From Ailanthus altissimus (taxonomy: Eukaryota > Streptophyta > Magnoliopsida > Sapindales > Simaroubaceae): a stretch of DNA of 64,000 nucleotides. Shown piece after piece: positions 25,678 to 39,479 of the stretch. Each line of letters begins with the position of its first letter. Within the stretch, counting starts at the first letter, position 1. Under the pieces are notes generated by a model. That model did no database searches, was not told the DNA's origin, and saw only the letters and a program-made list of their open reading frames with translations. Location: contig OX327684.1 of the NCBI GenBank assembly GCA_946807835.1, forward strand, positions 14,222,501 through 14,286,500, read 5' to 3'. A program made the position numbers and the translations under genes.

Positions 25678-28600
25678 AATCTCCTACTTGCTCTAGTGTC
25701 ATTCTTAATGGTATCTTATATACATCGACTCCACGTGTTTCATAAACAATTTTAGAGTCATAGCCTTAGAAAGTAAGTTCACTAAATTATTTATAGAATA
25801 CTTCTATAAATAATCATATCTCCCTAAGCCAAGATCCCTTTAGTCATGTGAGACTCCTCTCAATATAATTAGAGTACTGATGTCCTCTTGGCACCTCAAC
25901 CTGTATAACGACCTAGTTCTATCTCAAAACTATGAGATAGAATCCATCTGTCTTGGAACTCTTCCAAGGCCAGCGATAAACCTATGAATCCACACTACTT
26001 CTTCTGCTGCGACTTTGATAAATGAGCAGTGAGTCCCAGTTTAGTGTTATTCTAACTCACTTAGTACCATTGAGAATGAGCACATTCTCAGATGTAGACT
26101 CTCTATCATCTAGGTCAAACTAGAAGTCTAACTTCGTACATCTTCTCACTTGTAAGTTACTTTCCCTATATTTGAGAAACTTATCATTTATACCCTCAAG
26201 GTACCTCAAGATATGTTTGACTATCTTCAAATGACGGTTACCTGAATTAGAGTGGTATCGGCTCATAACTCTTACAACCATACTGATATTAGGTTTCAAA
26301 CCCATCATAGCATATATCAAACTCTCAATAGCTGATGTATCTGGTGTGTCAAACACTCTAACTTACTCATCTTCCATCTAAAGAGACACTCTCCTTGAAA
26401 GATGAACACTAGGTCTAAATGCTACGTTAACTAACTAATAGTTAAGAAAACTGTATCTATCTAAGACGCTATTAATGTAAAATAATTTAGGAGAGTTCTA
26501 TCAGCTTCCTAACTTTATCTCTATAAAGCTTTATACTTGGTATAAAGGAAGTCTCTCCCAAACCCTTTCATAGAGAAATTCTTACGAGTTACTTTGACCA
26601 ACTATTGCATAATGGCATTATTTCCAATGACTAGTATGTCATCAACAAAGAGTATCAAGAAGATTATCATGCTCCCATTGACCTTTCATGTATACAAGCT
26701 TCCTCCTCGTTTCTTGATAAAACCAGACAATTTGATTATCTCATCAAAATAATGAGTCCAGCTTCGGGAGGCTTATTTAAGCCTATAAATGGACTTCTTC
26801 AGCCTGCACACTAGAGCAGAAGTCTGGTTGGACGTAAAACCTTTGGATTTTTCCATGAATATCTCTTACTCAAGGTATCCATTCAAGAATGCCGACTTTA
26901 CATTCATCTGTCAAACCTTAAAGTCATAATATACTGCAAAAGCCAACAACATTCTACTCGACTTTAGCATCAATATTAGTCTAAAAGGTTCCTCATATTT
27001 GATACCAGATCACTAAGGATTACCTTTGTACAACCAATATAGGGCCTAAAAGGTCTCTATCTTCTATTTTGCTCCCACTACCTCTTTGTAAACCTTTTAC
27101 AACCAATGAGAACAATTTCCACGGGTAGCTTAACCAAGTCCCAGACTTGATTCTGATGCATAAAGTCAATTTTTGTTTTCATGGCATCTTGTTGTTTCCT
27201 GAATCGATGTCTGACATTGTCTCCCTATAGGTCAAAGGATAATTTTCTTCGACCAAGAAAACTCCAAGTTTACCTTCAGGCATCAAACATACCTAAAAGG
27301 TGACCTAGACATCCTTTTCGACCTATTGAGAAATGTACTAAAAGGTCACTACTTAACTAAGCCTGAGTTTTCATCCTTGGTTCATTGATTTCTATATTGA
27401 CTTTACCAAGTCCAATATTTCTATGATTTCCATGATCTATGAGAAACTCTTTCTCTAAAATAGTGGTGTATTGAGAAACAAACACACTTCGCTTCTCTGA
27501 ATCATAGAACTAGTATTCTATTGTAATTTACAGGATACTAAATGAACCTATACCCGTATCTCTTTGGTGTTAATTTATCCTGCTGAGTAACTCTTACAAA
27601 ACAAGATACCCTGCTGTGTAACTCTTACGTAAGTAAGATAACTCCAAGTCTTAACATATTAAGATTCGGCTTCTTTCTCTTTTGTATCTCATACAGAATA
27701 GAAGAGACAGCTTCTGATGGAACTCTATTTAATAAGAAGTTATCTTTGGAGCATATTCTAACAGATATAGATCGGTAACACTCATTATCAATTGGACCAT
27801 ATCTAATAAAATCTTATTCCTCCTCTCTGAAATATCATTATGTTGTGGATTATCCAAAGGACTATAATGAGTGAGAATCTCATTCTCCTTTAAATAAATG
27901 AAAAAACTTGTTGTTAATGTACTCACTACCTCGATCTAATTGAAGGGATGTAATGTACATTTTGGTATGTTTGGTCATCTCCGTGAATATATTATTCATA
28001 AACTGGTTAAGTTTTTATGGTCAAATTAGGAATCCAACCATCCTTAACCAGACGGGTTAGGTGTCTCACGCCTATATGACTAAATCTTACATGCCACAGT
28101 TCTGTATTATATAAAGATTCTGATCTACAAATATTTTTAATTATATATTATATCTATTTATTAACTGACATTCAACTAATAAAATATCATTCACATCATA
28201 TGAACATAAGGAACAATTCCTAATATTCATATGATATCCTTCACTGTCAAGTACAAGAAGGAACACAAATTGTCAAATGATATTTTGGATATTATACCTA
28301 TTACGTAATACAACCATTGTATTGCATACGAGAGTAATTCAAGCTGCCCAACAAATTGAACCTCCAAAAAATTACCATTTCTTACTATTAACATTACTTC
28401 TATAAACTGTTGTATTCTAGTCTCTCTCAATCCCTGCAACATATTACAGATATGAGAGGGACATGCAGTATCTCATACCCAGCTTGAGCTGGCATCATAT
28501 GCCCTAGAAATGTCTATGTTTGTCAAACATAAACTTATGGGAGTCTTTCTGACAATTATAAGGCTTCTAAGGTAGTGGAATTTCAAATACCCAACTTTAC

Positions 28601-28959
28601 TGTAGTGGAAACGCTTTCCATCTATATTACTCTTTTGTTGATTTTTGGATAAATGTTGCCTCTGATGATTTATCCCGTGTTTCTGCCTCATTTTCTTCTC
28701 CCTACACATCTGGACTTACAAGATACATTGGAGTAAAAGATGAAGTACCATAAACAAAGAGGGTTACACCCTCTCTATTCATATCCTCTAGAAAGGTATT
28801 ATCAGAAATACCTTACGGCAAAATCTGATCAACAATAAATCCAAGAATTATTCTAAATCTAGAATATTTCTGAGATTCTTCTGCTGGTCAAAGTAATTTC
28901 TAGTATCCTTAAGTTGGACTGTATTAACTATGCACACCAACTAGTTCGTAGTGGCCATT
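25678..28959 (-). pseudogene. Copia-A element 3 gag-pol remnant
   Basis: A minus-strand remnant starting at the gag ATG (28959-28957; MATTN in frame). The zinc-knuckle region at 28560-28640 has lost nearly all its metal ligands (RFHYSKVGYLKFHY). Protease/pre-integrase sequence is at 28227-28500, integrase at 27700-28130 (SERRNKILLDMVQLIMSVTD), a linker at 27100-27700, RT at 26400-27100 and RNase H at 25700-26360 (MRYHSN-type and HILRYLEGINDKFL). A 31-bp direct duplication lies at 27579-27641. There are many stops and frameshifts, but no nested element. Confidence 0.83.
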
Positions 28960-29812
28960 ATACTTGACAGGCCAAAAATGATGGGAGATATAAGTGGAAT
29001 GGTCATTAAATCGCTAATAAAACATTTTAAATCATGAGTATACTAATTATACATTTTTGATTTAAAACCCCCTCACACTGCTTTACATAATTCTAATAAT
29101 CTCTTGAATGGGAAGACAATAGTTTAAACTCTTTTAAACTATACATCAGGAAGTAGATCCCATTAAAATTTACTCGGGCTTTATATTGTAGCAATATTGG
29201 CCTGTGTAAACCCAACAGGTAGACAATATTTGTCAATTGCATCTCATGGAACTCTTACCACTTGATCCTGAATATACTTTATCCTCATGCTGTAGCAACG
29301 TTGGGTAAGTGTATTCCAAATTAACTTGTCAATGATCAAATATATGCTACCAATACTACCCTCACATTGTAGCAATATTGGGCAATAATTTCACATATAT
29401 TTGCCTCATCTTATGTTTAACCGGTATAGTCCAAGCCGAACCGACCAAGTCCCTTATGCTGTAGCAATATTGGAAAAAGACTGACGTGACTCGTCTAACA
29501 CCGTATTGACAAAACGGATTAAAATAAAATATTATCTCATAATGTAATATTCTTCAATCTGATTAAGAGAGGCTTTTATTTATACTAGGTCTCTATTCAC
29601 ACAGAGGGTGATTCTCAATTAATTAATTTTTCTATGTAAGCACAAATAACCCCCACCAATAGGGCTTCCACTGTGGTTACCAACACAGAAAAATTAATTC
29701 TGGTTTATAATGCAGACCGATAACTCTTATCACTGCATCTCATAAATCTCGATTTATAATGTAGACTGATAACTTTTATCACTACATCTCATAAACCTGC
29801 ATATACAAAATT
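28960..29812 (-). other. Leader of copia-A element 3
   Basis: Untranslated leader homologous to 9713 onward in element 1 and 58622 onward in element 5. It carries the four spaced CAATATTG motifs at 29186, 29290, 29367 and 29459 (spacings 104, 77, 92; the second reads caacgttg). A 56-base stretch with tttataatgcaga(c) is duplicated at about 29703-29810. The primer site is lost where the inverted LTR fragment begins. Confidence 0.7.
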
Positions 29813-30255
29813 AATTTTGAAACACTGTTCAAAATAAAATTGTTTCATTTTTCTCCATGGTACCATAAGAAGCAATTGTGAATTGCTTCAAATTTTATTT
29901 CCTTATCCTTTTAGAGAAAATGATGAATATACACTACCGACCATTTTGGGATTTAAGAGTTAAACCCAGTGCTGAAAATAGGGTTACTGTTCTAGCTTAC
30001 TAAGCCAACCGTGTTGGTGACTAGAACTACCCACGAGTTGGTCTCCATGTGGACTCCGAGAAAATACTTGTATAACGTTATACGTTCAGGTGAGTTCTCA
30101 ACATTAATAATATATTAATGTGATTAATATATTTTATTTATTATGTTTATGGCATTTTTAAATGCTTCTGCTGCGTTTAATATGCATATGATACGTATTT
30201 TAGGCAATAGACACAATTGCACATGCATACACTCACGTATATTAGATCCCCAAAA
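29813..30255 (+). repeat. Copia-A LTR fragment in inverted orientation
   Basis: The reverse complement of this stretch follows the first 440 or so bases of the LTR at 52633 (tatgcatgtg, attaaacgcagc, a stretch around ccaactcgtgggtag, then gaagcaattcacaattg). Here the U5 end therefore points right, opposite to the neighbouring elements 3 and 4. The outer end is near 30255 (gatccccaaaa against gatctccaaca). Confidence 0.72.
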
Positions 30256-31712
30256 TTTAAACCTAAGAGGTTCTTTTTTATTATAGCAAGATATTTTGGA
30301 CAATTATGCTTCTAATGTCCAATTTCATTGCAATGAAAACACTTTTCTTTACTCTTACTCTTACTCTGTGACTTGGATATGTCACTTTTTCGAGCACCAA
30401 TAGATAGTGTCCTCTTTATCTTCTTCTTATCCTCAGACTTCTTAGAAGCCTTCGGTGCAGAAGATAAAGCACCCTGAATAAAGAGAGAGAAACTCCATTT
30501 GTTTATATCCTCATATGCAGTTTTCAATGTATTATGAAGTTATACATAAGTCAGCATCAAGATTTACATATTAAAGTTCATGATGAATTGAGCAAACAAC
30601 TTTAGAAAGTGATTGGAGAATCAAACTATTCACCAAATATTTGTTTAGAACTATTTCCATAGTCTCAATTCTCTCAATATATGATATCATATGCAAAACC
30701 CGAGGACTGATTGGACTGTCTTCTAGAAGCCTCGCTTGAAACTATATTGTGGCGATCCGATATATCTTCACTTATGGCTGATCGCCAAATATCTTCTTCA
30801 AATAAAGTATGATACTACATGCACTATCCATATGCATATGCTTCCTCTGAAGTTTAATAAAGATCAAGGCTAGGATATATGACTTGACTTTCAAGTCATC
30901 ATCGACCTCTTTTTTTATAAGTATCAACCTCTTCCAAAAAGGAAACATCGGAAACACCTATAGGCATTTATATATCCAAGTTTCTCTGAATCTAGAAAAA
31001 TTATAATGTTCATCAACCAATCTAAGTATATTTTTAGCACTTTTTAGTTGATGCATATCGAGTATGCGTGCCAACGATTTGCTCGAACTCATTTTATCTT
31101 TAAATGACAAAAGAAGAAATGTTAACGGAATATTTCCAAACCATTAAGATGCTATTTAGATCAAAGATATGTTTATTTAATCTAAAAGCACCATCTCACT
31201 ACTTTATATAATCCCTTTAATCTCTCAAATGAAAATATTAAAGTTTAAATCTTTAAACTTTATAATGAAAAGTAAACCTAATCAAATTTACTCTGACCTC
31301 ATACTTTAGTAATATTGCTCATTATAAATCCAAAAGATAGACAACACTTATTAATTATATACATACAACTCATATCCACATCTTATGAGGATAAGTTTAT
31401 CAAATATTCAATTCATTTTACGCAAGTACAACTAACCTCTACAAATAAGACTCCCATTGTGATTACCAACATAAACAAAATGATCATTTTAAAAAATAAT
31501 ATAACATGTATGAATCTCATAAGTCGACACCAAGCTAAAATTTACCCAAAAAGCCACTACCTTAACTCACAACCCTTGCAAGCTGTTGAAGCCCGAAATA
31601 GCATATTCGACATTACTACCATATCTCAGCATGCAACAATTGAATGCCACAATTGCCTCAAAAAATATTTGGCTTCAAAAAAATGTTAATTCATTTTAAT
31701 ACATACAAAATT
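30256..31712 (-). mobile_element. Copia-A element 4: gag and leader fragment
   Basis: A minus-strand fragment with the gag ATG at 31092-31090 (MSSSKS then ILDMHQL). A gag middle region follows (DDDLKVKSYILALIF; near 30800-30940), then a zinc knuckle at 30310-30350 reading CFHCNEIGH, better preserved than in other copies. Bases 31093-31712 are leader, with the first CAATATT-like motif at about 31302. The fragment stops short of a primer site. It lies between two LTR pieces of the opposite orientation. Confidence 0.75.
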
Positions 31713-34650
31713 TGTTGGGATTTGTACTTACGTGCCATTTCATCTTGTATGAATATTTATATTTATGCAATAAATATTTCATTAAATTGCTAATTATATT
31801 TAATATTTATGGTAAGATGCTTGTAATGTTTCAAACACTGTATGATCTAGAGGAGTTTAAATCTACTTTAAATGAGTTTGTACAAGTGGTAAGAGATAGC
31901 TATGCTGAGAGTCATAATTACTAAGAGTTAATATTGCTAAGAGTCAGCAGGTTATAAGAGTCAATAAAATCTAACGAGTTAGAGCCTTGTATGAAGTGGG
32001 ACAATAACCCAGGGGTATATTAGTAATGACACAGTTACTAAGGATTACAAATAGTGCTAAGAAGTATCATTGTGCAAGTATGTTCTCGAACGTTATGTTC
32101 TTGATCTATTTTCACTGATGCAGGTCCGTCGGTAAAAAATCTTATTTAATATAGATCCATGTATGCCTATATCGGGATGGTTCAGATGGTTAGTCTTAGT
32201 AGACTATAAGGTTTGTGGAAGCTTGTATAGACATGCGAGTATTCAGTGAGGATAGGATACTGAACAAGCTCAATTAAGACCTCCAATAGACATCTCATAA
32301 AGTCATCAATTGAGAGTCATTTCAAGTTGAGTAGTATTCATGGTCCCTTGACCTGAGCACCATAGTAGGCTTATGATTGATCCATCGTACTTAGATTCCA
32401 CACATGTTAGAGACCTTTCATAGTCTGACCATTAGGTGTCGTTGGTATGGTCTGATGCTCATAGAGTTCAGTACGTGTAGATATCATTTCTATCAGCTCA
32501 TATGAATGGGTTGTATATCCAGATACTCCAAGATTATATTCTATAAAATCTTATTGCTATAAGTAACAAACTCAAGAAAGTGTTCCCGTAAGAGAAATAA
32601 TATCACAAATGTGTTTGCGGATATTATTTATGAGAATATGAATCTAGAGATAAGTTTAAGGTTCAGCATATAAAGACTTGATGGTGATAATCTATGTCTT
32701 CACTCTTTCAAGATATATATGACGAAGGGATTATACGAATATGTATTAACCTCAACTTGTATAGTTTTATGTGTCGTATTGTTATCGTTGGGAATGGTAC
32801 TTACATGTCATTCAAATTGTTATATGAATGTCTATTAATTTAGTATTTATACAATAAACATTTCTTTTATTCATCAATTATTATTATTTATTTGGTAAGA
32901 AGTTTGTAACTTTTCAAAAATTATAGATCTAAAAGAGTTTAGGTTAACGCTAAGAGTTGGCAATTCTAAGACTCGATAATATTATAGTAATGACGTAGTT
33001 AAAATGAGTTTGCAAATGGTGCTAAAAAATGTCATTTTGTAATATGTTCTCGAAAATATTGTTCCTAGTCTATGGTTACCGACACGAGTGGATCGATATT
33101 CCTTGTAGATCAGTATATGTCCATATTTGAATTGTCCAAATGGTTACTCTTAGTAAACCATGGGCTTAGTAGAAGTCCGTATGAGCATACAAGTATTCAG
33201 TAAGGACTGGATATTGAACAAACTCATGAAGATCTCCAATAGATATCCCATGAAGCTATCAATAGAGGGTCTTCTTGAGTTGAGTATTATTTGTGATCCT
33301 TTAAACTGAACACCACGGTGGGCTTGTGAGTGATCCACCATACTTTGGTTCCACACATGTCAAAGACCTTTCATGGTCTGACCGCTAGATGTCACTGGAT
33401 ATGGTTCGATGCTCATGGATTTCGGTGTGCATAGACATTGGATCTATCAGCTCATATGGGTGAGTTGTGTATCCAAATGCTCTAAGAAAGTATTTTAGAA
33501 AGTCTTATGGCCATAAGCGTTAACCACAAAAAAAGAATTTTTCATTAGGATTAAATAATATAGCAAAGAAGTTTGCGAATATTGTTTACAAAAATAAGTT
33601 AAGTTTGCGGATGAGCATATAGAGATTTAGCGGTCATAATCTATATCTCTACTCCTCTAGAATATAGATGACAGAAGGATTATACGAATATGGTTGACCT
33701 CAACTTGTATGGTTCAATGCTTAGTTTTGTAATATCCATAACATGTGTGGGGCATTATTCACGGACTTGCGAAAGTGTCCTATGAGACAAACGAAGGTGA
33801 ACATAAAGAGTGTCATAATATGAAGTGTACTCATTAAGTACAGGGGTAGCGAGACGGATTATACGGATCAATCCGAGAAGGTTTCAGAAAGCAGAATACG
33901 TTTTAGGATCTATTTATAAAATTGGAACCATGCATGGCCATTTATGTGATAAATGGCAGTATGCATAGACATGCATGTGACAAATGTTAACCATGCAAAG
34001 TGTTTGGATGAATGAGTGACATTTGTCACTTATGTATAAGCCTACATGGCATAATATGGTTACATGTGTGACATGTGGCCACTTAAATGTCTTAGACTAT
34101 TTAAAAACAAATGAAAAGAGTTTATTTGGTGTGAAAATTCATTTTGAATAAAAATTTCGTGCAAAGAAAATAGAGAAAATGCAAACTTTGAGAAAGTTGC
34201 ATTTTGGTCCCTAAACACCATTTTAAGCATTTAATGCTTCAACCAATTCAAGAGTTGAGTTTTTTTGTTGATTCCTGTATGAAATACTGATCAAAGACTA
34301 CCATTCTAACTACTCTAATCTCACCAAATATTGGAGTCTAGAATTGTTCAATGGTGGACTTCATTGTGAGCTCAACAAGCTTCAAAGCTCAACAAGCTTT
34401 AAAGCTCAACGATCTCCACCGAATCATCTACAAGGGTATGTATTCGATTCTAGTACTGTTTTTGATTTAATTATAGTATGTATATGTTGATTATATTTTT
34501 TTATTCTATTGTGTAATGTATGTTGGACATGCATTTGAAAATTTTCAACATGTACACAATTATATGTATGCACCCTAAAATATGTTAATAGTTATTTCCA
34601 TAACGTATATGTGAGACATTGTTTATAGACTTACAAAAACTTTTGTGTGC
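31713..34650 (+). mobile_element. Plus-oriented copia-A LTR, interrupted by a solo LTR and 3' truncated
   Basis: It starts TGTTGGGATTTG at 31713 and runs to 32785. It continues after the nested LTR from 34596 (ttccataacgtatatgtgag), matching the text atccataacatgtgtggggc of the nested copy. It then breaks off near 34650 against copia-B RNase H sequence. Orientation is reversed relative to elements 1 to 5. Confidence 0.78.
32786..34590 (+). mobile_element. Copia-A solo LTR nested in another copia-A LTR
   Basis: An 1805-bp LTR from CGTTGGGAATGG (TG start decayed to CG) to tatgttaata (CA decayed to TA). It is flanked by GTTAT on both sides (32781-32785 and 34591-34595). The host LTR reads through when the insertion and one GTTAT are removed. 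TATA-like sequence and the usual LTR blocks are present in plus orientation. Confidence 0.88.
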
Positions 34651-37600
34651 GGACTTTATAGGAATCAAATAAATAACTTGCATCAGTATAACCAACAATA
34701 TCTAGATTTTGTGTTAGCTCATTAGAATAATACAATCTAAAATCTATTGTTCTATAAAGATAATAAAAAATATATATGTTTAATACTATTCCAATGTCTT
34801 CTAGTTGGTTTAGAACTAAACTTTGCCACTAAATTTACTAAGATTACTATATTCGGTCTAGTACATTGTGTTAAATATGATAAAGTACTAATCACACTCA
34901 GATAAAGTACTTCTTAGATCAAGTACGTGTACGTCTCCCACTATAGGGAGAAATTGATCCTTTTAAAAATTAAGAGACCGAACAAGTATTGGAGTACTTA
35001 ATGAAAAATCTTTATCCATGTTGAAACATTTTAAAATTTTATTAGCATAATTTATTTGATGGATAAAGATCTCATTTAAACTGTGCTCGATGTAGCCCCA
35101 GATAGTATTTATTCTTTCCAAAATCTTTCATCTCAAATTCACATTTTAGATACTTAACAGTTTTATGAAATTTTTTAAGAGTTCTTGTTAGATTCATGTC
35201 AATTTTTTTTTTATACAATCAAACTGATCAAGAATTGAAACATAATAAGATCATTACAAGAGACTTAATCTCCTCATAATCAATACTTGATCTTTGTAAA
35301 AGCCTTAAGCAACAAGTCTAGCTTCATATCTTATTATTTTATTTTATTTTTCATTACGTTTTCTTACAAAAACTCATTTCTACCCAACGAGTTTGACACT
35401 CTCCAGTGTTTGAACCACAAGTTCAAATATTTCACATTTAGTTAAACAAGTCAATTTTGGTTGAATTTCTTCTTTCTATTTTGTCCAATCATAAAATAGA
35501 CAATGGATCAAAATCATCATTAATGGTATCAATAGTTACTGTAAATGCAAACACATCATCGATGTCTTTATTTCTAACCTCTCTAGGGCTTGAACCACTT
35601 ATGATACTTAAGCTGCTTCTAAAACTCTCATGATATCATAATCATTAACTCTTCATAAGCATTTTTTAATTATTGCTCGAATTATATTAAGATTCTAATT
35701 CTATATTTTTCATTTTCACGAAATATAATCTATTAAATAAAGTGATTTACCAAACTTGTGGTATGTCTCAAATATTTCCTCAATTGCTTTTTCAATATGT
35801 TATTCTTCAAGAGCAATTATGCAAGATGGTGTATTAGTCGCTGTCACATATGACTTTATTACTTTTAATGCATCTGTAAATGTATTAGGCAACTGATTTG
35901 TAATTTGCTACAAATGAACTATACTTCGCACTTCAATTTCACTTTCTATGGGGCAAGGATCTATGTGAGACATATAGGTCATTTCCAGGATAATTGGAGA
36001 AAAATTTGTCTCATCAAAAAAGTAATATAAAAAATATTCAATAAATAGATTACCCATTAAAGGTTCCAAATACATGATAATAGATGGTGAATCAAAACTC
36101 ATAAAAAATTCTAAATGATGTTTAGTAATTATCTTGGTGCACTGAAGAGGTGTAACTAGAATGTGTATAATACAACTAAAAATACATATATAAGATTTAT
36201 TAGGTTGATAACCAAGCACCAGTTGCATTGTGAAATATTCATGATAAGCAATTGGCCTCGAGTGTTATAATGTTGCAGCATTCAAAATTGCATGACCCTA
36301 TATTGAAGTAGGTAATTAAGTATGTAATAACAAAATTCTTGCAATTATTTAGAACCTCTTAATGAATAATTTTGTAACCCATTATGGGTATGAACATATG
36401 GAACTAGATGTTCTATATCAATTCCCATGAAGATGTAGTAGTTATCAAAGGTTTTGAAAATGAACTGACCAGCATTATCAAGACGTAAGGTTTTGATTGA
36501 GTAATTTGGACATTGTGCACATAATCTGATAATTTGTGCCAATAATTTAACAAAAGTAAGATTACGTATAAATAACAAACAAATATATGACCATCATATA
36601 GATGCATCAATCAGAACTATGTAGTAGTGAAATAGTTCACTTGATGGGTGAATTAATCCACAAATAGCTCTCTAAATTCTTTACAAAAATGATAGAGATT
36701 CAAAAACCAGTTTTAGAATAAGATGATTTAACCACCAATTTACCTTGTGAACAAGTAGTGCATATATATTAGTTGCATAAAAGAATCTTGAAATTCTTCA
36801 ACGGATATCTATGAGAATTTTTAATAATTCTTCGTATCATTGTTGATCTATGATGGTCAAGAGTATAAAGGTCTTTGGATCTTTTAGCTTCTCATTTATA
36901 GTTACATATATCTCGAATGCTCTGATCGTCATGCAGGCAAATGAAAAAATTGAAAGCTTTTCCAATATTTGCTTTTGCCAAATATTTTAGAAGTAATACA
37001 AATATATTCCACGTTATTGTCATTTTTTGTCTCTATAAACCAATATGACTAATATCTTTGAAGTTAAGTAAGGATCTCTTTAATCTTGGTAAATTTCAGG
37101 CATCATAGATGTATAATTTTGTACAATTTATTAAGTAATAGCTCTTCCAAAGCCTTAATCAAGTTTATAGAGTTAGATATCATATTTACTTTTACTTCAA
37201 CTAACATTAAATTTGAGAAATACTTTTTTATTTTGAAAAATTATATGTGTTGTTGCACTATTTGCTAAACATACCTCTCCATCTTTCTTGATGACATGTA
37301 ATTCACTATTTAAATTCATATCCTTTATGAAGAGAAGAAAAATAATTACATTAGATATCAAGATAACAACATATGTTCATATTATGATAGAAATATGCAA
37401 AATAAACTATAATTAAACTTAATTGGTATGGATATTTCCATCACCAAATGATTATTCTTTGGATTAGTATCTCCAAAGAAGTCTGAGATGTGAAAATGTA
37501 TAGTGTTTCTTAAATTCATATTGTTAAGATAATTGGTCTTGACAATCTTTTTCTTCTTTTTAAAGATGCCTCGTATAAATTATTTAAATACTTGGGCACA

Positions 37601-38501
37601 CGACAATCACACCAAAAAGGGTCCTTTCATCTACATCGAATATTAAATGTCTTTATCTTACATTTCTTTTCTTGTTTTCTTTCATTGTGACCGCTTGAAT
37701 TTGGTTTTATTATAATTGTCATCTGCTTGAATTTGATTTTATTATAATTGTCATAAGATCGACAGTTATATTAACCATAACCTCGATGTCAATTTCGGCC
37801 ATGTCCACGACCACAACTATGACCACACTAATAATTACCACCATAACTATGAGAAGCCAAATTTGCTTTATGATTCTGTGAGTTAGCATTTGCTTTAGAT
37901 ATTGATATAGCACCAATAGGATGAGATTGATAATTCTTTAGTAAAAACTCGTTATTCTTTTCTCTAATTGGGAGATATTAAATCATATCATAATATTTTT
38001 TATATTCACGCACTCGATATTATTTTTATAAAACTATATTTGAGGCGTTAAATATTAAAAATGTATTCTCTAACATATCCTTATCTATCCTTATCTGTTA
38101 CTATCTCTCAACACAAGGATGCATTATTGCCAATTTCAATTGTAGCCTTTTAGCAAGTGAACTTTACCATTTAAAATTCAAGATAAATAGTATTTGTCTG
38201 AGATAAATTAGGGCATTGAACTCAAACTTTGTAAAATTAGATATTTTGACGGAATCTTCAATTTCTTTTAAGTACTCATGAGATTAGACATCTTGATGTA
38301 ACATTTAATTTCTTCTTCTTTGTGTTTAAAATGTAGATAAAAAATTATGAAGATATTATAACAATATAATAAGTATATAAACTTAACTTTTATTTTTTGA
38401 AATGAAGATTCAATTTAATAGTAACCACAAAATATACTCTTTAAGAATAATTGTATTAATTACGGGAGTATAAAATAAATGAGATACTTAGTATGATAAC
38501 G
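34651..38501 (-). pseudogene. Copia-B gag-pol remnant
   Basis: A second Ty1/copia family on the minus strand. RNase H remnants at 34650-34770 read GYTDASYLFDSYK. RT remnants follow to about 35900. Bases 35908-36228 carry the post-integrase region (LVLGYQPN, IMYLEPLMGNLF, YFFDETNFSP). The integrase core is at 36345-36610 (IKTLRLDNAGQF, then MGIDIEHLVPYVHTHNGLQN). A Gly/Arg/Tyr-rich gag tail lies at about 37719-37916. Stops and frameshifts are frequent. The 3' end of pol and the 3' LTR are lost at the 34650 junction. In an intact copy these domains would reverse transcribe and integrate the element. Confidence 0.82.
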
Positions 38502-38943
38502 TGTTGTATAACTTAAAATCGAAAATGAAAGAAAAAAAGGTAAAAATAAAGCTAAACGGGGAGCTCTTGTTTCTATTTATTATCAAGTATATTGAAGATC
38601 AATTCTGAATCGAGTTGAGAGGCATTTATTTATAGCACAAGATGTCAGTATTTGCCTCTCTTTCACCCAACAAGAAAAAGCAAATCGACAATTTAGAAGA
38701 CGTGTGTGTCTTGATAATGCATTGATGGCTTTGAACTAAATGGCTGGAGTGATGATCTATACTTGCAAATCTAATACTATTGAGTGGATGTCCACATATT
38801 TACAACTGAAAACGCAATTTTCAAACTTAAATTGGGCATCATTTCAGTCCATCTGGTTGGCCCAAAACCTGCTTTTCTTTCACTGTCCTTCGGCCCATTT
38901 CATTTGCCCAATAGACTAAGCCTTATAAGTTTTTTCAATAACA
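38502..38943 (-). repeat. 5' LTR of copia-B
   Basis: A 442-bp LTR. On the minus strand it starts TGTTATTGAAAAAAC and ends TTATACAACA, with matching TGTT/AACA ends. A TATA box (ctataaataaatg on the minus strand) lies near 38618. The next minus-strand bases, GTTATCATACT, could be a decayed methionine-tRNA primer site. The partner LTR is missing, so LTR age cannot be estimated. Confidence 0.72.
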
Positions 38944-39479
38944 GATATACAATTTGATTATCTAAAGTCACTTATATCATCTAATGTAGTATAAGATAGT
39001 TAGAAGGATAAATTTTAAAAATAAAATTAATAATAATAATAATTTAACTAATCATATCATACCCATCTCAGATAATATGTGTGAATTTGTATGATTTAAT
39101 TAATATATAGTATTTTTTTGTTAAAAACAATTTGACATCGTTTTTAAGTCAAAATTTTATTAAGGCTCAACATCTAAATTGAGTTTAGGAGTTCAAAACT
39201 CCAAATATTTAAAACATTTGTAACTGTTTATATATACATGTATTAATAAAGAATTATATCATTAAAAACCAAGTAGTCGATTAATGGTTCATAAATGTTG
39301 ATGAATTAAAAACTATATAAAAATGAGTTGGTTAATATATATTATTGGGTGAAGATTAGGTGATATTTGGCTCATTTATGAGAGTCCACCTTAACATTTA
39401 GGTTCAGTTCTCTTCATTGGTAGTTTAGTCCAAAATGAACTACATCAACAAACTAAGTGTGTGTTTTTGAATACTTGAG
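38944..39479. other. Intergenic stretch without recognised features
   Basis: AT-rich sequence with many short ORF-breaking stops in all frames. I see no coding similarity, no inverted repeat of note and no match to the repeats elsewhere in the window. Confidence 0.5.

Noticed and set aside
31315..31689. 124-codon plus-strand open frame
   Set aside because: It lies antisense in the untranslated leader of copia-A element 4 and is not shared with other copies.
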